A stretch of DNA of 10,635 bases from Lachnoclostridium sp. UBA1241 (GCA_002308955.1 DBWJ01000084.1:1-10635), one strand, 5' to 3'; positions 1-6,581 are shown, counted from the stretch's first letter. Numbers and translations: made by a program. Notes: generated from the letters alone by a model not told the origin.

Positions 1-143
1 CCGATATCAGGCATATTGCTTCCTGTCTCCCATCGTGATATTGTTCTGTTGGAGACATTCAGTTTTTCAGCCAGATTCTCCTGCGTCAGATTTTTCTCTT
101 TCCTCAGTTCTTTCAGGAAAGAGCCTATCTTGATCTGATCCAT
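1..143 (-). CDS. XRE-family HTH transcriptional regulator, N-terminal part (cut by window edge)
   Basis: The reading frame starts at an ATG (complement of 141-143) and runs off the left edge after 47 codons. The visible protein begins MDQIKIGSFLKELRKEKN and continues through LTQENLAEKLNVSNRTISRW into ETGSNMPDI. This is the five-helix Cro/C1-type DNA-binding domain (HTH_3), with the recognition helix around NVSNRTISRWE. The start is fixed by a strong ribosome site AAAGGAGGT (complement of 151-159), eight bases upstream. What follows the HTH is outside the window, so effector or membrane domains cannot be judged. The gene lies 116 bases downstream of the recombinase gene on the same strand. No clear terminator or promoter is visible between them, so co-transcription is possible. 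Such regulators are common in mobile elements but also in chromosomal loci; its target is unknown. Confidence 0.88.
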   Translation of the reverse strand, partial: MDQIKIGSFLKELRKEKNLTQENLAEKLNVSNRTISRWETGSNMPDI

Positions 144-259
144 ATGGGCGACCTCCTTTCTATGCCATGATACGATCCAGCATCATCCTTTAACACGACA
201 CAAAGCGAGAAATGCCATGTTTTGCTGCCGGACATCTTTGTCTACTGCTTATAATCTCA

Positions 260-1189
260 TTATTTCTTCCGCTTGGAACTGTACTTCGTATTCCTGCGTT
301 TTCTGCCCTCTTCCGTGATCTCCACATTGCTCCGCATCGCCCGTTCAATCTGCACCGCTTCAAATTGCTCTTTTGAGATGATTCCTATGTGATGATCTCC
401 GAGCATATACTGATTCCCGGAGCCGCCGGAATCAGCGATGGCTACATCTCCGGTATATTTCATATTGACCAAGATGGATTCTATTGTATGCTTGCTCCAT
501 GTATCCTTCCCCTTGGGACTTTTGATTTGCCTGCCCTCAAGACGCTTCTTGATGCCAACTGCGCTTGCCCCTTCCAGATACCAGTCAAAGATGTTCCGGA
601 CAACCTCCGCCTTTTTCTCATCGATAACAAGCATACCGTTTTTGTCTTTGTAATATCCGTAGCACGGTCTGTCATATAAACCGGATGTGCCGTTGGCCGC
701 TTTTTGCTTCAGACCGATTCTGATATTCTCGCTGCGCCACTCGTTTTCCGTTTGCTCACAGGCTTCGATCACTGACAGAAGCAATTCGCTGTCCACGGTT
801 TCCGTATCGATCTTGTCACGTTCAAAGATGATCCTTTTCCCGGCATCCTTGATCTTTCGTACCGCCTCCAAAGTTTCGACCGTATCTCGTCCGAAGCGAC
901 TTATGCTCTTCGTAAGAACGATATCGATATGTCCGTTTTCGCACTCCCTGATCATGCGGTTGAATTCTTCTCTTGTAGATCCCGTCTTTGCCGTACCTAC
1001 ATCAATAAAGATATCCGCCACAAACCATGTCCGGTGTGCTGACGCAAGACGTGTAAGTCCCGATATCTGATTGGCAAGGCTGTCAAGCTGCTCTTTGCTG
1101 TTTGTACTGACCCTGGCATATATACCGACACTGTAGTCTTTGATGACACGGGTTTTCTCTATGCGTACAACATTCTTAATGTCATCCAT
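260..1189 (-). CDS. Short serine recombinase (resolvase/invertase domain plus recombinase domain)
   Basis: Site-specific serine recombinase of 309 residues. The N-terminal catalytic domain (about 19-155) has YARVST with the nucleophile Ser28, the conserved block around 65-80 (GTAKTGSTREEFNRMI) and SISRFGRD at 95-102. A Recombinase-type domain (PF07508) follows from about residue 195 (GLYDRPCYGYYKD) to about 285, ending with the family-typical IISKEQFEAVQIER. It stops at a basic tail, TKYSSKRKK, without the Cys-rich zinc ribbon and long coiled coil of full-length large serine integrases (usually 450-600 residues or more). The frame is open 39 codons further upstream, but MDDIKNVV at 1189 is preferred because GGAGA lies eight bases before it and a good promoter lies at 1229-1257. 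In the family these enzymes cut two att sites through a covalent Ser-DNA link. Whether this short form integrates, inverts DNA or works with a partner recombinase cannot be told here. Confidence 0.9.
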   Translation of the reverse strand: MDDIKNVVRIEKTRVIKDYSVGIYARVSTNSKEQLDSLANQISGLTRLASAHRTWFVADIFIDVGTAKTGSTREEFNRMIRECENGHIDIVLTKSISRFGRDTVETLEAVRKIKDAGKRIIFERDKIDTETVDSELLLSVIEACEQTENEWRSENIRIGLKQKAANGTSGLYDRPCYGYYKDKNGMLVIDEKKAEVVRNIFDWYLEGASAVGIKKRLEGRQIKSPKGKDTWSKHTIESILVNMKYTGDVAIADSGGSGNQYMLGDHHIGIISKEQFEAVQIERAMRSNVEITEEGRKRRNTKYSSKRKK

Positions 1190-1228
1190 ATGACATTCTC
1201 CTTTTTTGCCCCGTTTAGTTTCTTTTTT

Positions 1229-1257
1229 ATTATAATGATGCCTGGGCAATTTTACAA
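1229..1257 (-). promoter_or_regulatory. Sigma-A type promoter of the recombinase gene
   Basis: Read on the minus strand: -35 TTGTAA (complement of 1252-1257), a 17-base spacer, and a perfect -10 TATAAT (complement of 1229-1234). Predicted transcription start is near 1222, leaving a leader of about 33 bases before the ATG at 1189 that contains the GGAGA ribosome site. The -35 box lies ten bases from the inverted-repeat arm at 1267-1280, so a protein bound there could touch RNA polymerase. Confidence 0.7.
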
Positions 1258-1266
1258 TATTTATCC

Positions 1267-1393
1267 TGACAACAGTTCCCTTGTTACACACCCTCCGAAC
1301 CCTCAAAAAACAGTAGTTCCCTTGTTACGCCAAGGGCAAAAAGCAGTTCTCTTGTTACACACCCCGAAAACTCAGTGTTGGCAACTGTTGTCA
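1267..1393. repeat. 14-bp inverted repeat bracketing the direct-repeat array upstream of the recombinase
   Basis: TGACAACAGTTCCC at 1267-1280 and GGCAACTGTTGTCA at 1380-1393 are reverse complements at 13 of 14 positions (11 outer bases perfect, then one mismatch). The arms are 99 bases apart and flank the three direct repeats at 1274-1368. The left arm overlaps the first direct repeat. No obvious target-site duplication is seen just outside the arms. The arrangement could be a regulator or recombinase binding site pair, or the ends of a tiny element. Confidence 0.7.
1274..1364. repeat. Three direct repeats, core AGTTCYCTTGTTAC
   Basis: The motif occurs at 1274-1293 (AGTTCCCTTGTTACACACCC), 1315-1331 (AGTTCCCTTGTTACGCC) and 1345-1364 (AGTTCTCTTGTTACACACCC). 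Copies one and three agree at 19 of 20 bases. Start-to-start distances are 41 and 30 bases, close to four and three helical turns, so all three would face roughly the same side of the helix. On the minus strand (the direction of the recombinase gene) the core reads GTAACAAGRGAACT. The middle copy also forms a small perfect inverted repeat, CCCTTG (1319-1324) with CAAGGG (1331-1336). This pattern resembles an operator or iteron array; the binding protein is not known. Confidence 0.75.
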
Positions 1394-1479
1394 TTAGGCA
1401 TAAAGAATGGACTCCGGCAACGCTGCCGCTTCTGGCAATATTATCGGAATCCCTTGATTTCAAGACATTTTATGTACTT

Positions 1480-2847
1480 TTATTCCTTGACCCTTGACAT
1501 CAATACAACCGTCTCCACATGTGCCGTCTGAGGGAACATATCGACGGTCTGAACGAGGCGCACCTCGTAGCCGGCGTCCTGCAGCGGGACGAGGTCTCGG
1601 GCGAGCGATGTCGGCTTGCAGGAGATGTAGACCAGATTGTCAACGCCGTAATCTATAATCTTCGTAAGCGCCTTCGGGTGGATTCCGTCGCGCGGCGGGT
1701 CGAGAACGATGATGTCCGGCCGGTCCGTCACCTCATCAAGCATCTTAAGAACGTCTCCCGCGAGAAATGTGCAGTTCGTAAGTCCGTTCCGCACGGCGTT
1801 CTCGCGCGCGGCAATGACCGCTTCTTCTATAATCTCGATACCGATTACCTTCTTCGCAACCGGCGCAAGCATCTGGCCGATGGTTCCGGTGCCGCTGTAC
1901 AGATCGAAGATCACCCTGTCCTTCGTCTCTCCGACGAAATCGCGCGCAGTACTGTAAAGAACCTCCGCCCCGAGGGAGTTGGTCTGGAAGAAGGAGAAAG
2001 GACTGATCCGGAACTCCAGTCCAAGCAGCTCCTCCGTAAAGAAATCTACACCGTACAGTACCTCGGTTCCGTCATCCCGGATCACATCGGCGACCGAATC
2101 GTTGCGGGTGTGAAGAATTCCGACGATTTTCCCCTCTAACGCGAGTTTCTGCAGTGAAGAAACCAGTCCGGAGAAGTCATATTCTACTTGTGTAGTACTT
2201 ACGATATCAACTAAAATCTTACCTGTTTTCTCGGCTCTTCTGACAAGCAGGTGCCGAAAGAAACCGTTCCCGCCCATACGGTGATAAAACGGCAGTCCGG
2301 TCTCTCTTGCCCAGGAAAGAACCGCCGCAACAATCTTCCGTACGTCCTCATGAACAAGGGCGCAGTCTTCTGCCGACACAATATCATACATGCTGTTCTT
2401 CCGATGAAGCCCTAACATCATCGGACCGTCCTTATAGGCATCGCCGAAGGAGAATTCCATCTTGTTCCGGTACTCATACGCCTTCGGGCTTCCCTTGATT
2501 GGAAGAAAATGACACTCCTCCGACCGGATCACCGGCATAAGAAGCTTTCTTATGTGCTCCTCCTTCAGGGAAAGCTGTGCTTCATACGGAAGCGTCTGCA
2601 GGGAGCATCCGCCGCACAGCCCGAAGTTCGGACACGCGGGGCACGCCGTCTCTTCCGGGGACCGCTTCAGCACTTCCTTCAGTTCGCCTTCCGCCTTCTC
2701 GGCTCCGTTCCGCTTCAGCCGAAAACGGATCTCCTGCCCCGGCAGAACGCCTTTGACGCTGATCTTTTTGCCCTCCGCGTAGACATATCCTTTGTCGGGA
2801 AATGTGGTATATTCCACCACTTCCTCGATGAAATCGCCTTTTTTCAT
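1480..2847 (-). CDS. rlmD: 23S rRNA (uracil-5-)-methyltransferase, RumA/RlmD family
   Basis: SAM-dependent enzyme of 455 residues that makes 5-methyluridine in 23S rRNA. The E. coli RlmD site is U1939; some Gram-positive members (RlmCD) modify U747 and U1939, and I cannot tell which applies. An N-terminal TRAM-like RNA-binding domain covers about 1-60. Iron-sulfur ligands are C72, C78, C81 (CPNFGLCGGC) and C162, matching the C-x5-C-x2-C plus distant Cys pattern of RlmD. The methylase fold has the SAM loop DLYSGTGTIG (315-324), DPPRDG (383-388), the nucleophile C410 in YISCKP and the general base E445 in HVETV. Length is normal for the family. The start has GGAGA seven bases upstream. It is divergent from yerC, with 100 bases between the start codons. 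Downstream lies the recombinase region, so its 3' end is a candidate attachment site. Confidence 0.95.
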   Translation of the reverse strand: MKKGDFIEEVVEYTTFPDKGYVYAEGKKISVKGVLPGQEIRFRLKRNGAEKAEGELKEVLKRSPEETACPACPNFGLCGGCSLQTLPYEAQLSLKEEHIRKLLMPVIRSEECHFLPIKGSPKAYEYRNKMEFSFGDAYKDGPMMLGLHRKNSMYDIVSAEDCALVHEDVRKIVAAVLSWARETGLPFYHRMGGNGFFRHLLVRRAEKTGKILVDIVSTTQVEYDFSGLVSSLQKLALEGKIVGILHTRNDSVADVIRDDGTEVLYGVDFFTEELLGLEFRISPFSFFQTNSLGAEVLYSTARDFVGETKDRVIFDLYSGTGTIGQMLAPVAKKVIGIEIIEEAVIAARENAVRNGLTNCTFLAGDVLKMLDEVTDRPDIIVLDPPRDGIHPKALTKIIDYGVDNLVYISCKPTSLARDLVPLQDAGYEVRLVQTVDMFPQTAHVETVVLMSRVKE

Positions 2848-2879
2848 ATTATTTCTCCGAAAACCTTAATGATTACCGC

Positions 2880-2908
2880 TTTACTTTCACTCTGTGAAGT
2901 GTTACAAT
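2880..2908 (+). promoter_or_regulatory. Candidate yerC promoter with a palindrome in the spacer
   Basis: TTTACT (2880-2885), a 17-base spacer and TACAAT (2903-2908) fit a sigma-A promoter with four and five consensus matches. The spacer holds TTCAC (2886-2890) and GTGAA (2894-2898), a perfect inverted repeat with a three-base loop that extends by two more pairs if one T is bulged. A repressor bound here would block polymerase. YerC itself is a TrpR-like DNA-binding protein, so self-control is a reasonable guess but is not shown. A matching rlmD promoter on the other strand is not clear. Confidence 0.5.
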
Positions 2909-2947
2909 GTGACCATAACGAAACCAACCACCGACAGGAGGCACGTT

Positions 2948-3253
2948 ATGGCGAAAGATATTCACACCCCCGAAGTTACCCGCTTTTTCCAGGCGGTTCT
3001 TACGTTGAAGAACGTTGAGGAGTGCTACGCTTTCTTTGAAGATGTCTGCACGATCAACGAATTGCTTTCCATCTCCCAGCGCCTTGAGGTTGCGCATATG
3101 CTGACCGAAAGCAAAACCTATCTGGACATTGCCGAGAAGACCGGCGCGTCCACTTCCACCATCAGCCGCGTGAACCGCTCGCTGGTGTACGGGAATGACG
3201 GATACAACATCGCATTTTCCCGTATGAAAAACAATGACAAAAAGAGCAAATGA
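2948..3253 (+). CDS. yerC: YerC/YecD family TrpR-like DNA-binding protein
   Basis: Small protein of 101 residues, the usual size for the Firmicute YerC family (TrpR superfamily). The sequence runs from FFQAVLTLKNVEECYAFFED (about 13-32) through CTINELLSISQRLEVAHML (34-52) to a helix-turn-helix at about 57-78, with the signature EKTGASTSTISRVNRSL followed by YGNDGYNIAF. The C-terminus is a short Lys-rich tail. The start at ATG 2948 is set by a perfect AGGAGG (2936-2941) six bases upstream; an in-frame GTG at 2894 is rejected because it lies before the likely transcription start. The family shares the TrpR fold, but its ligand and targets are not settled to my knowledge, and no trp gene is nearby. 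The gene is monocistronic: its own promoter candidate lies upstream and a strong terminator follows directly. Confidence 0.92.
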   Translation: MAKDIHTPEVTRFFQAVLTLKNVEECYAFFEDVCTINELLSISQRLEVAHMLTESKTYLDIAEKTGASTSTISRVNRSLVYGNDGYNIAFSRMKNNDKKSK

Positions 3254-3256
3254 TAC

Positions 3257-3294
3257 AAATCAAGGTTCCTTTTGGGAACCTTGATTTTTCTTTC
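3257..3294 (+). terminator. Rho-independent terminator after yerC, possibly bidirectional
   Basis: A perfect 13-bp stem, AAATCAAGGTTCC (3257-3269) with GGAACCTTGATTT (3275-3287), has a five-base loop and is followed by T-rich sequence to 3294. It lies four bases after the yerC stop codon and directly against the stop of the convergent DUF1836 gene (3295). On the minus strand the same hairpin is followed by a weaker T tract, so it may serve both genes. Confidence 0.92.
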
Positions 3295-3948
3295 TTATCC
3301 TTTTTTCTTCTCTTCTTTATCCTTTTCGCCCTTGCCTTCCTTATGCGCTTTCGGCGCCGGAACTAGCAGGTCGTCTATAATCTGTTCAATCATCTGTTTC
3401 TTCAGATATACATCGAAGCTGAGCATTGAAATAAAACTGAAGATGGAAAGGAATTCCTTCTCTTCTTCGCCTTCCACGTCGTCGAAGACCCGCTTGGAAC
3501 GGTCGAATTTCTTCATTACGTCCTTGGCGAGATCGTTGCTGACGACAGTCTCCATATCAAAGATTCCCCTGTAAACCTCCTCAAGGTTCATCTTTGCGTC
3601 CTCACCGAAGAACATGTCCTTCATCGGACCGACAATGTGCTGCACGTCGTTGATGCTTAAGAAGCTTTTCAGGTAATAGATGAAGACCAGCAGATACATG
3701 TGATCCTTGCTGTACTTCTTCTTCACCGGGCTCGGAAGCAGGTTGTTCTTCGTGTAGTTGTTGATCATCGTCTTGGTGAGCAGCTTGTCGCTGTCATAGC
3801 GCTTGCTCTGCTCCAGATGCTCATCTAAAAACTTCGTCACCTGATCCATGTAAAGATCGATGTTCGGGATGTCGTTCGGCCCGATGTAATTGGTAGCCTG
3901 AAGGTTCTCAACGAGCTTACGAAGATAGTATTTCCACTGGTTTTCCAT
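3295..3948 (-). CDS. DUF1836 domain-containing protein
   Basis: A 217-residue soluble protein with no signal peptide. The DUF1836 region is recognisable at about 50-110, with LLTKTMINNYTKNNLLP (57-72), then KKKYSKDHMYLLVFIYYLKS and the LSINDVQHIV motif. The first part resembles the MerR-type winged helix (an 'Nxxxx-gLlp' turn after a helix that would contact DNA), so a DNA-binding role is plausible but unproven. A second helical part (130-195) ends in a strongly charged Lys/Glu tail, residues 200-217, of low complexity. The gene stands alone with a near-ideal promoter at 3981-4009. Its ribosome site is weak (only a purine-rich AGAGAGA run), a contrast with the promoter. Function is not known to me. 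Confidence 0.87.
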   Translation of the reverse strand: MENQWKYYLRKLVENLQATNYIGPNDIPNIDLYMDQVTKFLDEHLEQSKRYDSDKLLTKTMINNYTKNNLLPSPVKKKYSKDHMYLLVFIYYLKSFLSINDVQHIVGPMKDMFFGEDAKMNLEEVYRGIFDMETVVSNDLAKDVMKKFDRSKRVFDDVEGEEEKEFLSIFSFISMLSFDVYLKKQMIEQIIDDLLVPAPKAHKEGKGEKDKEEKKKG

Positions 3949-3980
3949 GGTACGTTCTCTCTTTCTCTTCGATAAATTTC

Positions 3981-4009
3981 ATTATATAGTATTCAAAACC
4001 ACATGTCAA
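3981..4009 (-). promoter_or_regulatory. Consensus sigma-A promoter of the DUF1836 gene
   Basis: On the minus strand: TTGACA (complement of 4004-4009), exactly 17 bases, then TATAAT (complement of 3981-3986). Both hexamers match the consensus at all positions. The predicted start is near 3974, giving a leader of about 25 bases. It is divergent from the pcrA promoter, with 28 bases between the two -35 boxes. Confidence 0.88.
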
Positions 4010-4037
4010 CAAAAAGCCGTCGCTTTCACATTTGCGG

Positions 4038-4066
4038 TTGTAAAAAATCGGGTTTTGTACTAAAAT
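4038..4066 (+). promoter_or_regulatory. Sigma-A type promoter of pcrA
   Basis: TTGTAA (4038-4043), a 17-base spacer and TAAAAT (4061-4066). The -10 box overlaps the most upstream in-frame ATG (4065), so that codon would not be in the transcript. This supports the start at 4113. Confidence 0.6.
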
Positions 4067-4093
4067 GAACATACATTCGATTTTTCGACAAAT

Positions 4094-4100
4094 GAGAGGA
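4094..4100 (+). promoter_or_regulatory. Ribosome binding site deciding the pcrA start
   Basis: GAGAGGA lies 12 bases before the ATG at 4113, a slightly long spacing. No ribosome site precedes the ATG at 4065, and the ATG at 4092 overlaps this purine run. It therefore points to 4113 as the real start. Confidence 0.5.
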
Positions 4101-4112
4101 TTTTACGACCGT

Positions 4113-6581
4113 ATGACAGCTCTTAGCAATTTGAATCCGCCCCAGCAGGAAGCCGTGCAGCATCTGTCCGGACCGCTCCTGATCCTTGCGGGCGCAGGCT
4201 CCGGAAAGACGCGTGTTATCACGCACCGGATTGCCTATCTGATTGATGAATACAATGTGAGCCCGTTCAATATTCTGGCGATTACTTTCACGAACAAAGC
4301 CGCCAAGGAGATGCGCGAACGTGTCAACGCCCTCGTGGATTACGGGGCCGAAAGCATCTGGGTAAACACCTTCCACGCGACCTGCGTGCGGATGCTTCGA
4401 AAGTACGGCGACGCCATCGGCTACAACACCAACTTCTCCGTCTACGACACGGATGACCAGAAGGCTCTGATGCGGACCATTCTGAAGGACCGCAATCTGG
4501 ACCCGAAGAAATACAGCCCGAAGTATTTCCTGTCCCGCATTTCGGCAGCCAAGAACGAACTGGTGCAGCCGGATGCCTACGCGACGGTTTATCCGACCGC
4601 TTCTTCCGATCCGAAGCTGGTTGCTGACATCTACCGCGAGTATCAGGAGCGGCTCCGCTCGAACAACGCGATGGACTTCGATGACCTTCTGATGAATACC
4701 GTGCTTCTTCTGCACACCGCGCCGGACGTGCTCAACTACTACCGCAACCGTTTCCGTTACATCCTCGTGGATGAGTACCAGGACACCAACGCTGCGCAGT
4801 TCGAGATGATCAAGCTGCTCGCCCATTACGAGAACGACGAGGGCGAGGTGGAGTGCAACCTTTGCGTGGTCGGCGATGACGACCAGTCCATCTACGGCTT
4901 CCGCGGCGCGGACATAAGAAACATTCTCGATTTCGAGAAGAACTATCCGGACGCGAAGGTCATCAAGCTCGAGCAGAACTACCGCTCCACCGGATGCATT
5001 CTGGATGCCGCCAACGAGATTATCAAGAACAATCCGCACACCCAGCTTAAGAAGCTCTGGACAAGCGTCGGCGAGGGCGCTCCGATTACCTATACGATCT
5101 ACAGTGACGATATGGAGGAGGCTGCAGGCGTTGCCGACGAGATTAAGCGTCAGGTGGATAACGGCGAGGCGGTGTACTCCGATTTTGCGGTGCTGTACCG
5201 TACCAACGCGCAATCGCGTCCCTTCGAAGCGATGCTCTCGAAGAAGCGCATTCCCTGTAAGGTTGTCGGCAACATCAACTTCTACCAGCGAAAAGAAATC
5301 AAGGACATCCTTGCTTATCTGAAGACCATTGACAACGGAAGCGACGGCATTGCCGTGCGCCGGATTCTGAACGTCCCGAAGCGCGGCATCGGCGACACGA
5401 CGGTGTCGCACTTGCAGGAGTTTGCGGACCGGAACGACTGCACCTTCTACGACGCGCTGACCTACGCGGAGAAGATTCCGTCGGTAAAGCGCGCGGCTGC
5501 GAAAATTCAGGAGTTTACCGAGCTGATTGAGAATTACCGTAAACGCGCTGCAGCGCCCGGCTGTTCCCTGAAAAAACTCGTTACCGATCTCCTTGCGGAT
5601 CTCGATTACGAGGAGGAACTTCGGAACGATGACCCCGAGTCCTTCGATGACCGGCAGGGCAACATCAGTGAGTTGATCAACGCGATCACCTACTACGAGG
5701 AGAATGCCGAAGAGCCGCCGACACTCGGCGGGTATCTCTCGGATGTGGCTCTCGTATCCGACCTCGATTCCGTCGAGGAGAACCCGGACTATGTCGTTCT
5801 GATGACCGTCCACAGCGCCAAGGGACTGGAGTTTGAGCAGGTATTCCTCGCCGGTATGGAGGACGGCCTGTTCCCGAGCAGCATGAGCATCGACGAGGAG
5901 AGCCGCATCGGCGTCGAGGAAGAACGCCGGCTCTGCTATGTCGGAATCACCCGCGCGAAGAAGCACCTCTACCTGTCCCGCGCCAACCAGCGGATGGTGC
6001 GCGGCGAGACCACCTTCTTCCCCGAGTCCCGCTTTATAAGCGAACTCAAGAAGAATGCCCGCCATCTTCTTTCCGAGAAGAAATCCTTCGGAAGCGGTTC
6101 CTACTTCGGAAACTCCGGAAGCTTCGGCGGCTCCCGCAAATCGGACCGCTACGAATCCACCTCCCGGAAAGGCTACGACTCTTCTTCAAAGAGAGACTAC
6201 GAATCCTCCTCATGGAAGGACAGCGGTTCTTCGTGGAAAGACAGCGGTTCTTCCTGGAAGGACAACGGATCCTCATGGAGAGACAACAGTTCATCCGGCG
6301 GGTACGATTCCTTTGGTTTCGGCGGAGGAACGAAGAAGCCCGAGGCGAAGCCTTACGAGAATCCGTACAAGGTTCGCTCGGTCCCGGTTGCAAGAAGCAT
6401 CGGAAGCGGTGACGCTTCTACTTTAGGCTACGGTGTCGGCGACAAGGTTAAACACGAACGCTTCGGCGTCGGTACGGTGACCGCGATCGTAAGGGGCGGA
6501 AGGGATTTTGAAGTAACTGTGGATTTTCCGTCGGGAACGAAGAAAATGCTTGCAACCTTCGCGAAATTACAGAAAATCTGA
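4113..6581 (+). CDS. pcrA: ATP-dependent DNA helicase PcrA (UvrD/Rep superfamily 1A)
   Basis: A 3'-5' DNA helicase of 822 residues that acts in repair, replication restart and removal of recombination intermediates. All helicase motifs are present: Walker A GAGSGKT (27-33), motif Ia ITFTNKAAKE (from 57), motif II ILVDEYQDTN (217-226), motif III VVGDDDQSIYGFRGAD (from 252), motif IV LEQNYRST (from 286), motif V MTVHSAKGLEFE (from 564) and motif VI EEERRLCYVGITRAKK (from 602). After residue 655 comes a Ser/Gly/Lys-rich linker containing four 7-residue SSWKDSG-like repeats (699-726). The last 50 residues (YGVGDKVKHERFGVGTV, from 773) form the Tudor-like domain that in PcrA/UvrD contacts RNA polymerase. 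The start is taken at MTALSNLNPPQQEAV, matching the family's usual N-terminus; an in-frame ATG at 4065 overlaps the -10 box. Length is somewhat above the roughly 720-760 typical of the family, mainly through the linker. Confidence 0.97.
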   Translation: MTALSNLNPPQQEAVQHLSGPLLILAGAGSGKTRVITHRIAYLIDEYNVSPFNILAITFTNKAAKEMRERVNALVDYGAESIWVNTFHATCVRMLRKYGDAIGYNTNFSVYDTDDQKALMRTILKDRNLDPKKYSPKYFLSRISAAKNELVQPDAYATVYPTASSDPKLVADIYREYQERLRSNNAMDFDDLLMNTVLLLHTAPDVLNYYRNRFRYILVDEYQDTNAAQFEMIKLLAHYENDEGEVECNLCVVGDDDQSIYGFRGADIRNILDFEKNYPDAKVIKLEQNYRSTGCILDAANEIIKNNPHTQLKKLWTSVGEGAPITYTIYSDDMEEAAGVADEIKRQVDNGEAVYSDFAVLYRTNAQSRPFEAMLSKKRIPCKVVGNINFYQRKEIKDILAYLKTIDNGSDGIAVRRILNVPKRGIGDTTVSHLQEFADRNDCTFYDALTYAEKIPSVKRAAAKIQEFTELIENYRKRAAAPGCSLKKLVTDLLADLDYEEELRNDDPESFDDRQGNISELINAITYYEENAEEPPTLGGYLSDVALVSDLDSVEENPDYVVLMTVHSAKGLEFEQVFLAGMEDGLFPSSMSIDEESRIGVEEERRLCYVGITRAKKHLYLSRANQRMVRGETTFFPESRFISELKKNARHLLSEKKSFGSGSYFGNSGSFGGSRKSDRYESTSRKGYDSSSKRDYESSSWKDSGSSWKDSGSSWKDNGSSWRDNSSSGGYDSFGFGGGTKKPEAKPYENPYKVRSVPVARSIGSGDASTLGYGVGDKVKHERFGVGTVTAIVRGGRDFEVTVDFPSGTKKMLATFAKLQKI
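6207..6290 (+). repeat. Four tandem 21-bp repeats in the pcrA linker
   Basis: Units at 6207-6227, 6228-6248, 6249-6269 and 6270-6290 encode SSWKDSG, SSWKDSG, SSWKDNG and SSWRDNS. The frame is kept because the period is a multiple of three. The units differ at several third-codon positions (tcc tca / tct tcg / tct tcc / tcc tca), so they are not a very fresh duplication. They lie in the flexible linker between the helicase core and the Tudor-like C-terminal domain. Confidence 0.9.

Larger units (their letters stand above)
1..1479. mobile_element. Possible end of an integrated element (recombinase + XRE regulator module), left part outside the window
   Basis: This is inference. The block holds a serine recombinase and an XRE-type regulator, a common pair in integrative elements. 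It directly follows the 3' end of rlmD and is visibly less GC-rich than the housekeeping genes: bases 781-840 contain 28 G/C of 60, while 5341-5400 in pcrA contain 41 of 60. Genes of the rumA/rlmD type are known attachment genes for integrative conjugative elements in streptococci. No attachment-site duplication or relaxase/conjugation gene is visible, because the other end would lie left of position 1. The right boundary is unknown; it should lie between the rlmD stop at about 1480 and the repeat array at 1267-1393. Confidence 0.35.

Noticed and set aside
161..259. Promoter for the XRE regulator gene
   Set aside because: TATCAT-like boxes exist but none has a fitting -35 at 16-18 bases; the plus-strand TATAAT at 250-255 leads into no gene.
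1190..1306. A 39-residue extension of the recombinase
   Set aside because: It would begin upstream of the TTGTAA/TATAAT promoter and contains repeat-derived sequence; the GGAGA site supports 1189.
1274..1364. CRISPR array
   Set aside because: There are only three short imperfect repeats with unequal spacing (41 and 30 bases) and no cas gene.
1415..1428. Terminator behind rlmD (CGGCA/TGCCG hairpin)
   Set aside because: The stem is only five base pairs and no T tract follows on the minus strand.
1519..2139. A 206-codon plus-strand open frame inside rlmD
   Set aside because: It runs antisense to strongly conserved rlmD motifs, and the translated sequence has no family features.
4026..6065. 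A 679-codon open frame on the minus strand, antisense to pcrA
   Set aside because: It is a shadow of the pcrA frame caused by GC-biased codon use: its product has no recognisable domain, it has no ribosome site, and pcrA motifs are complete on the other strand.
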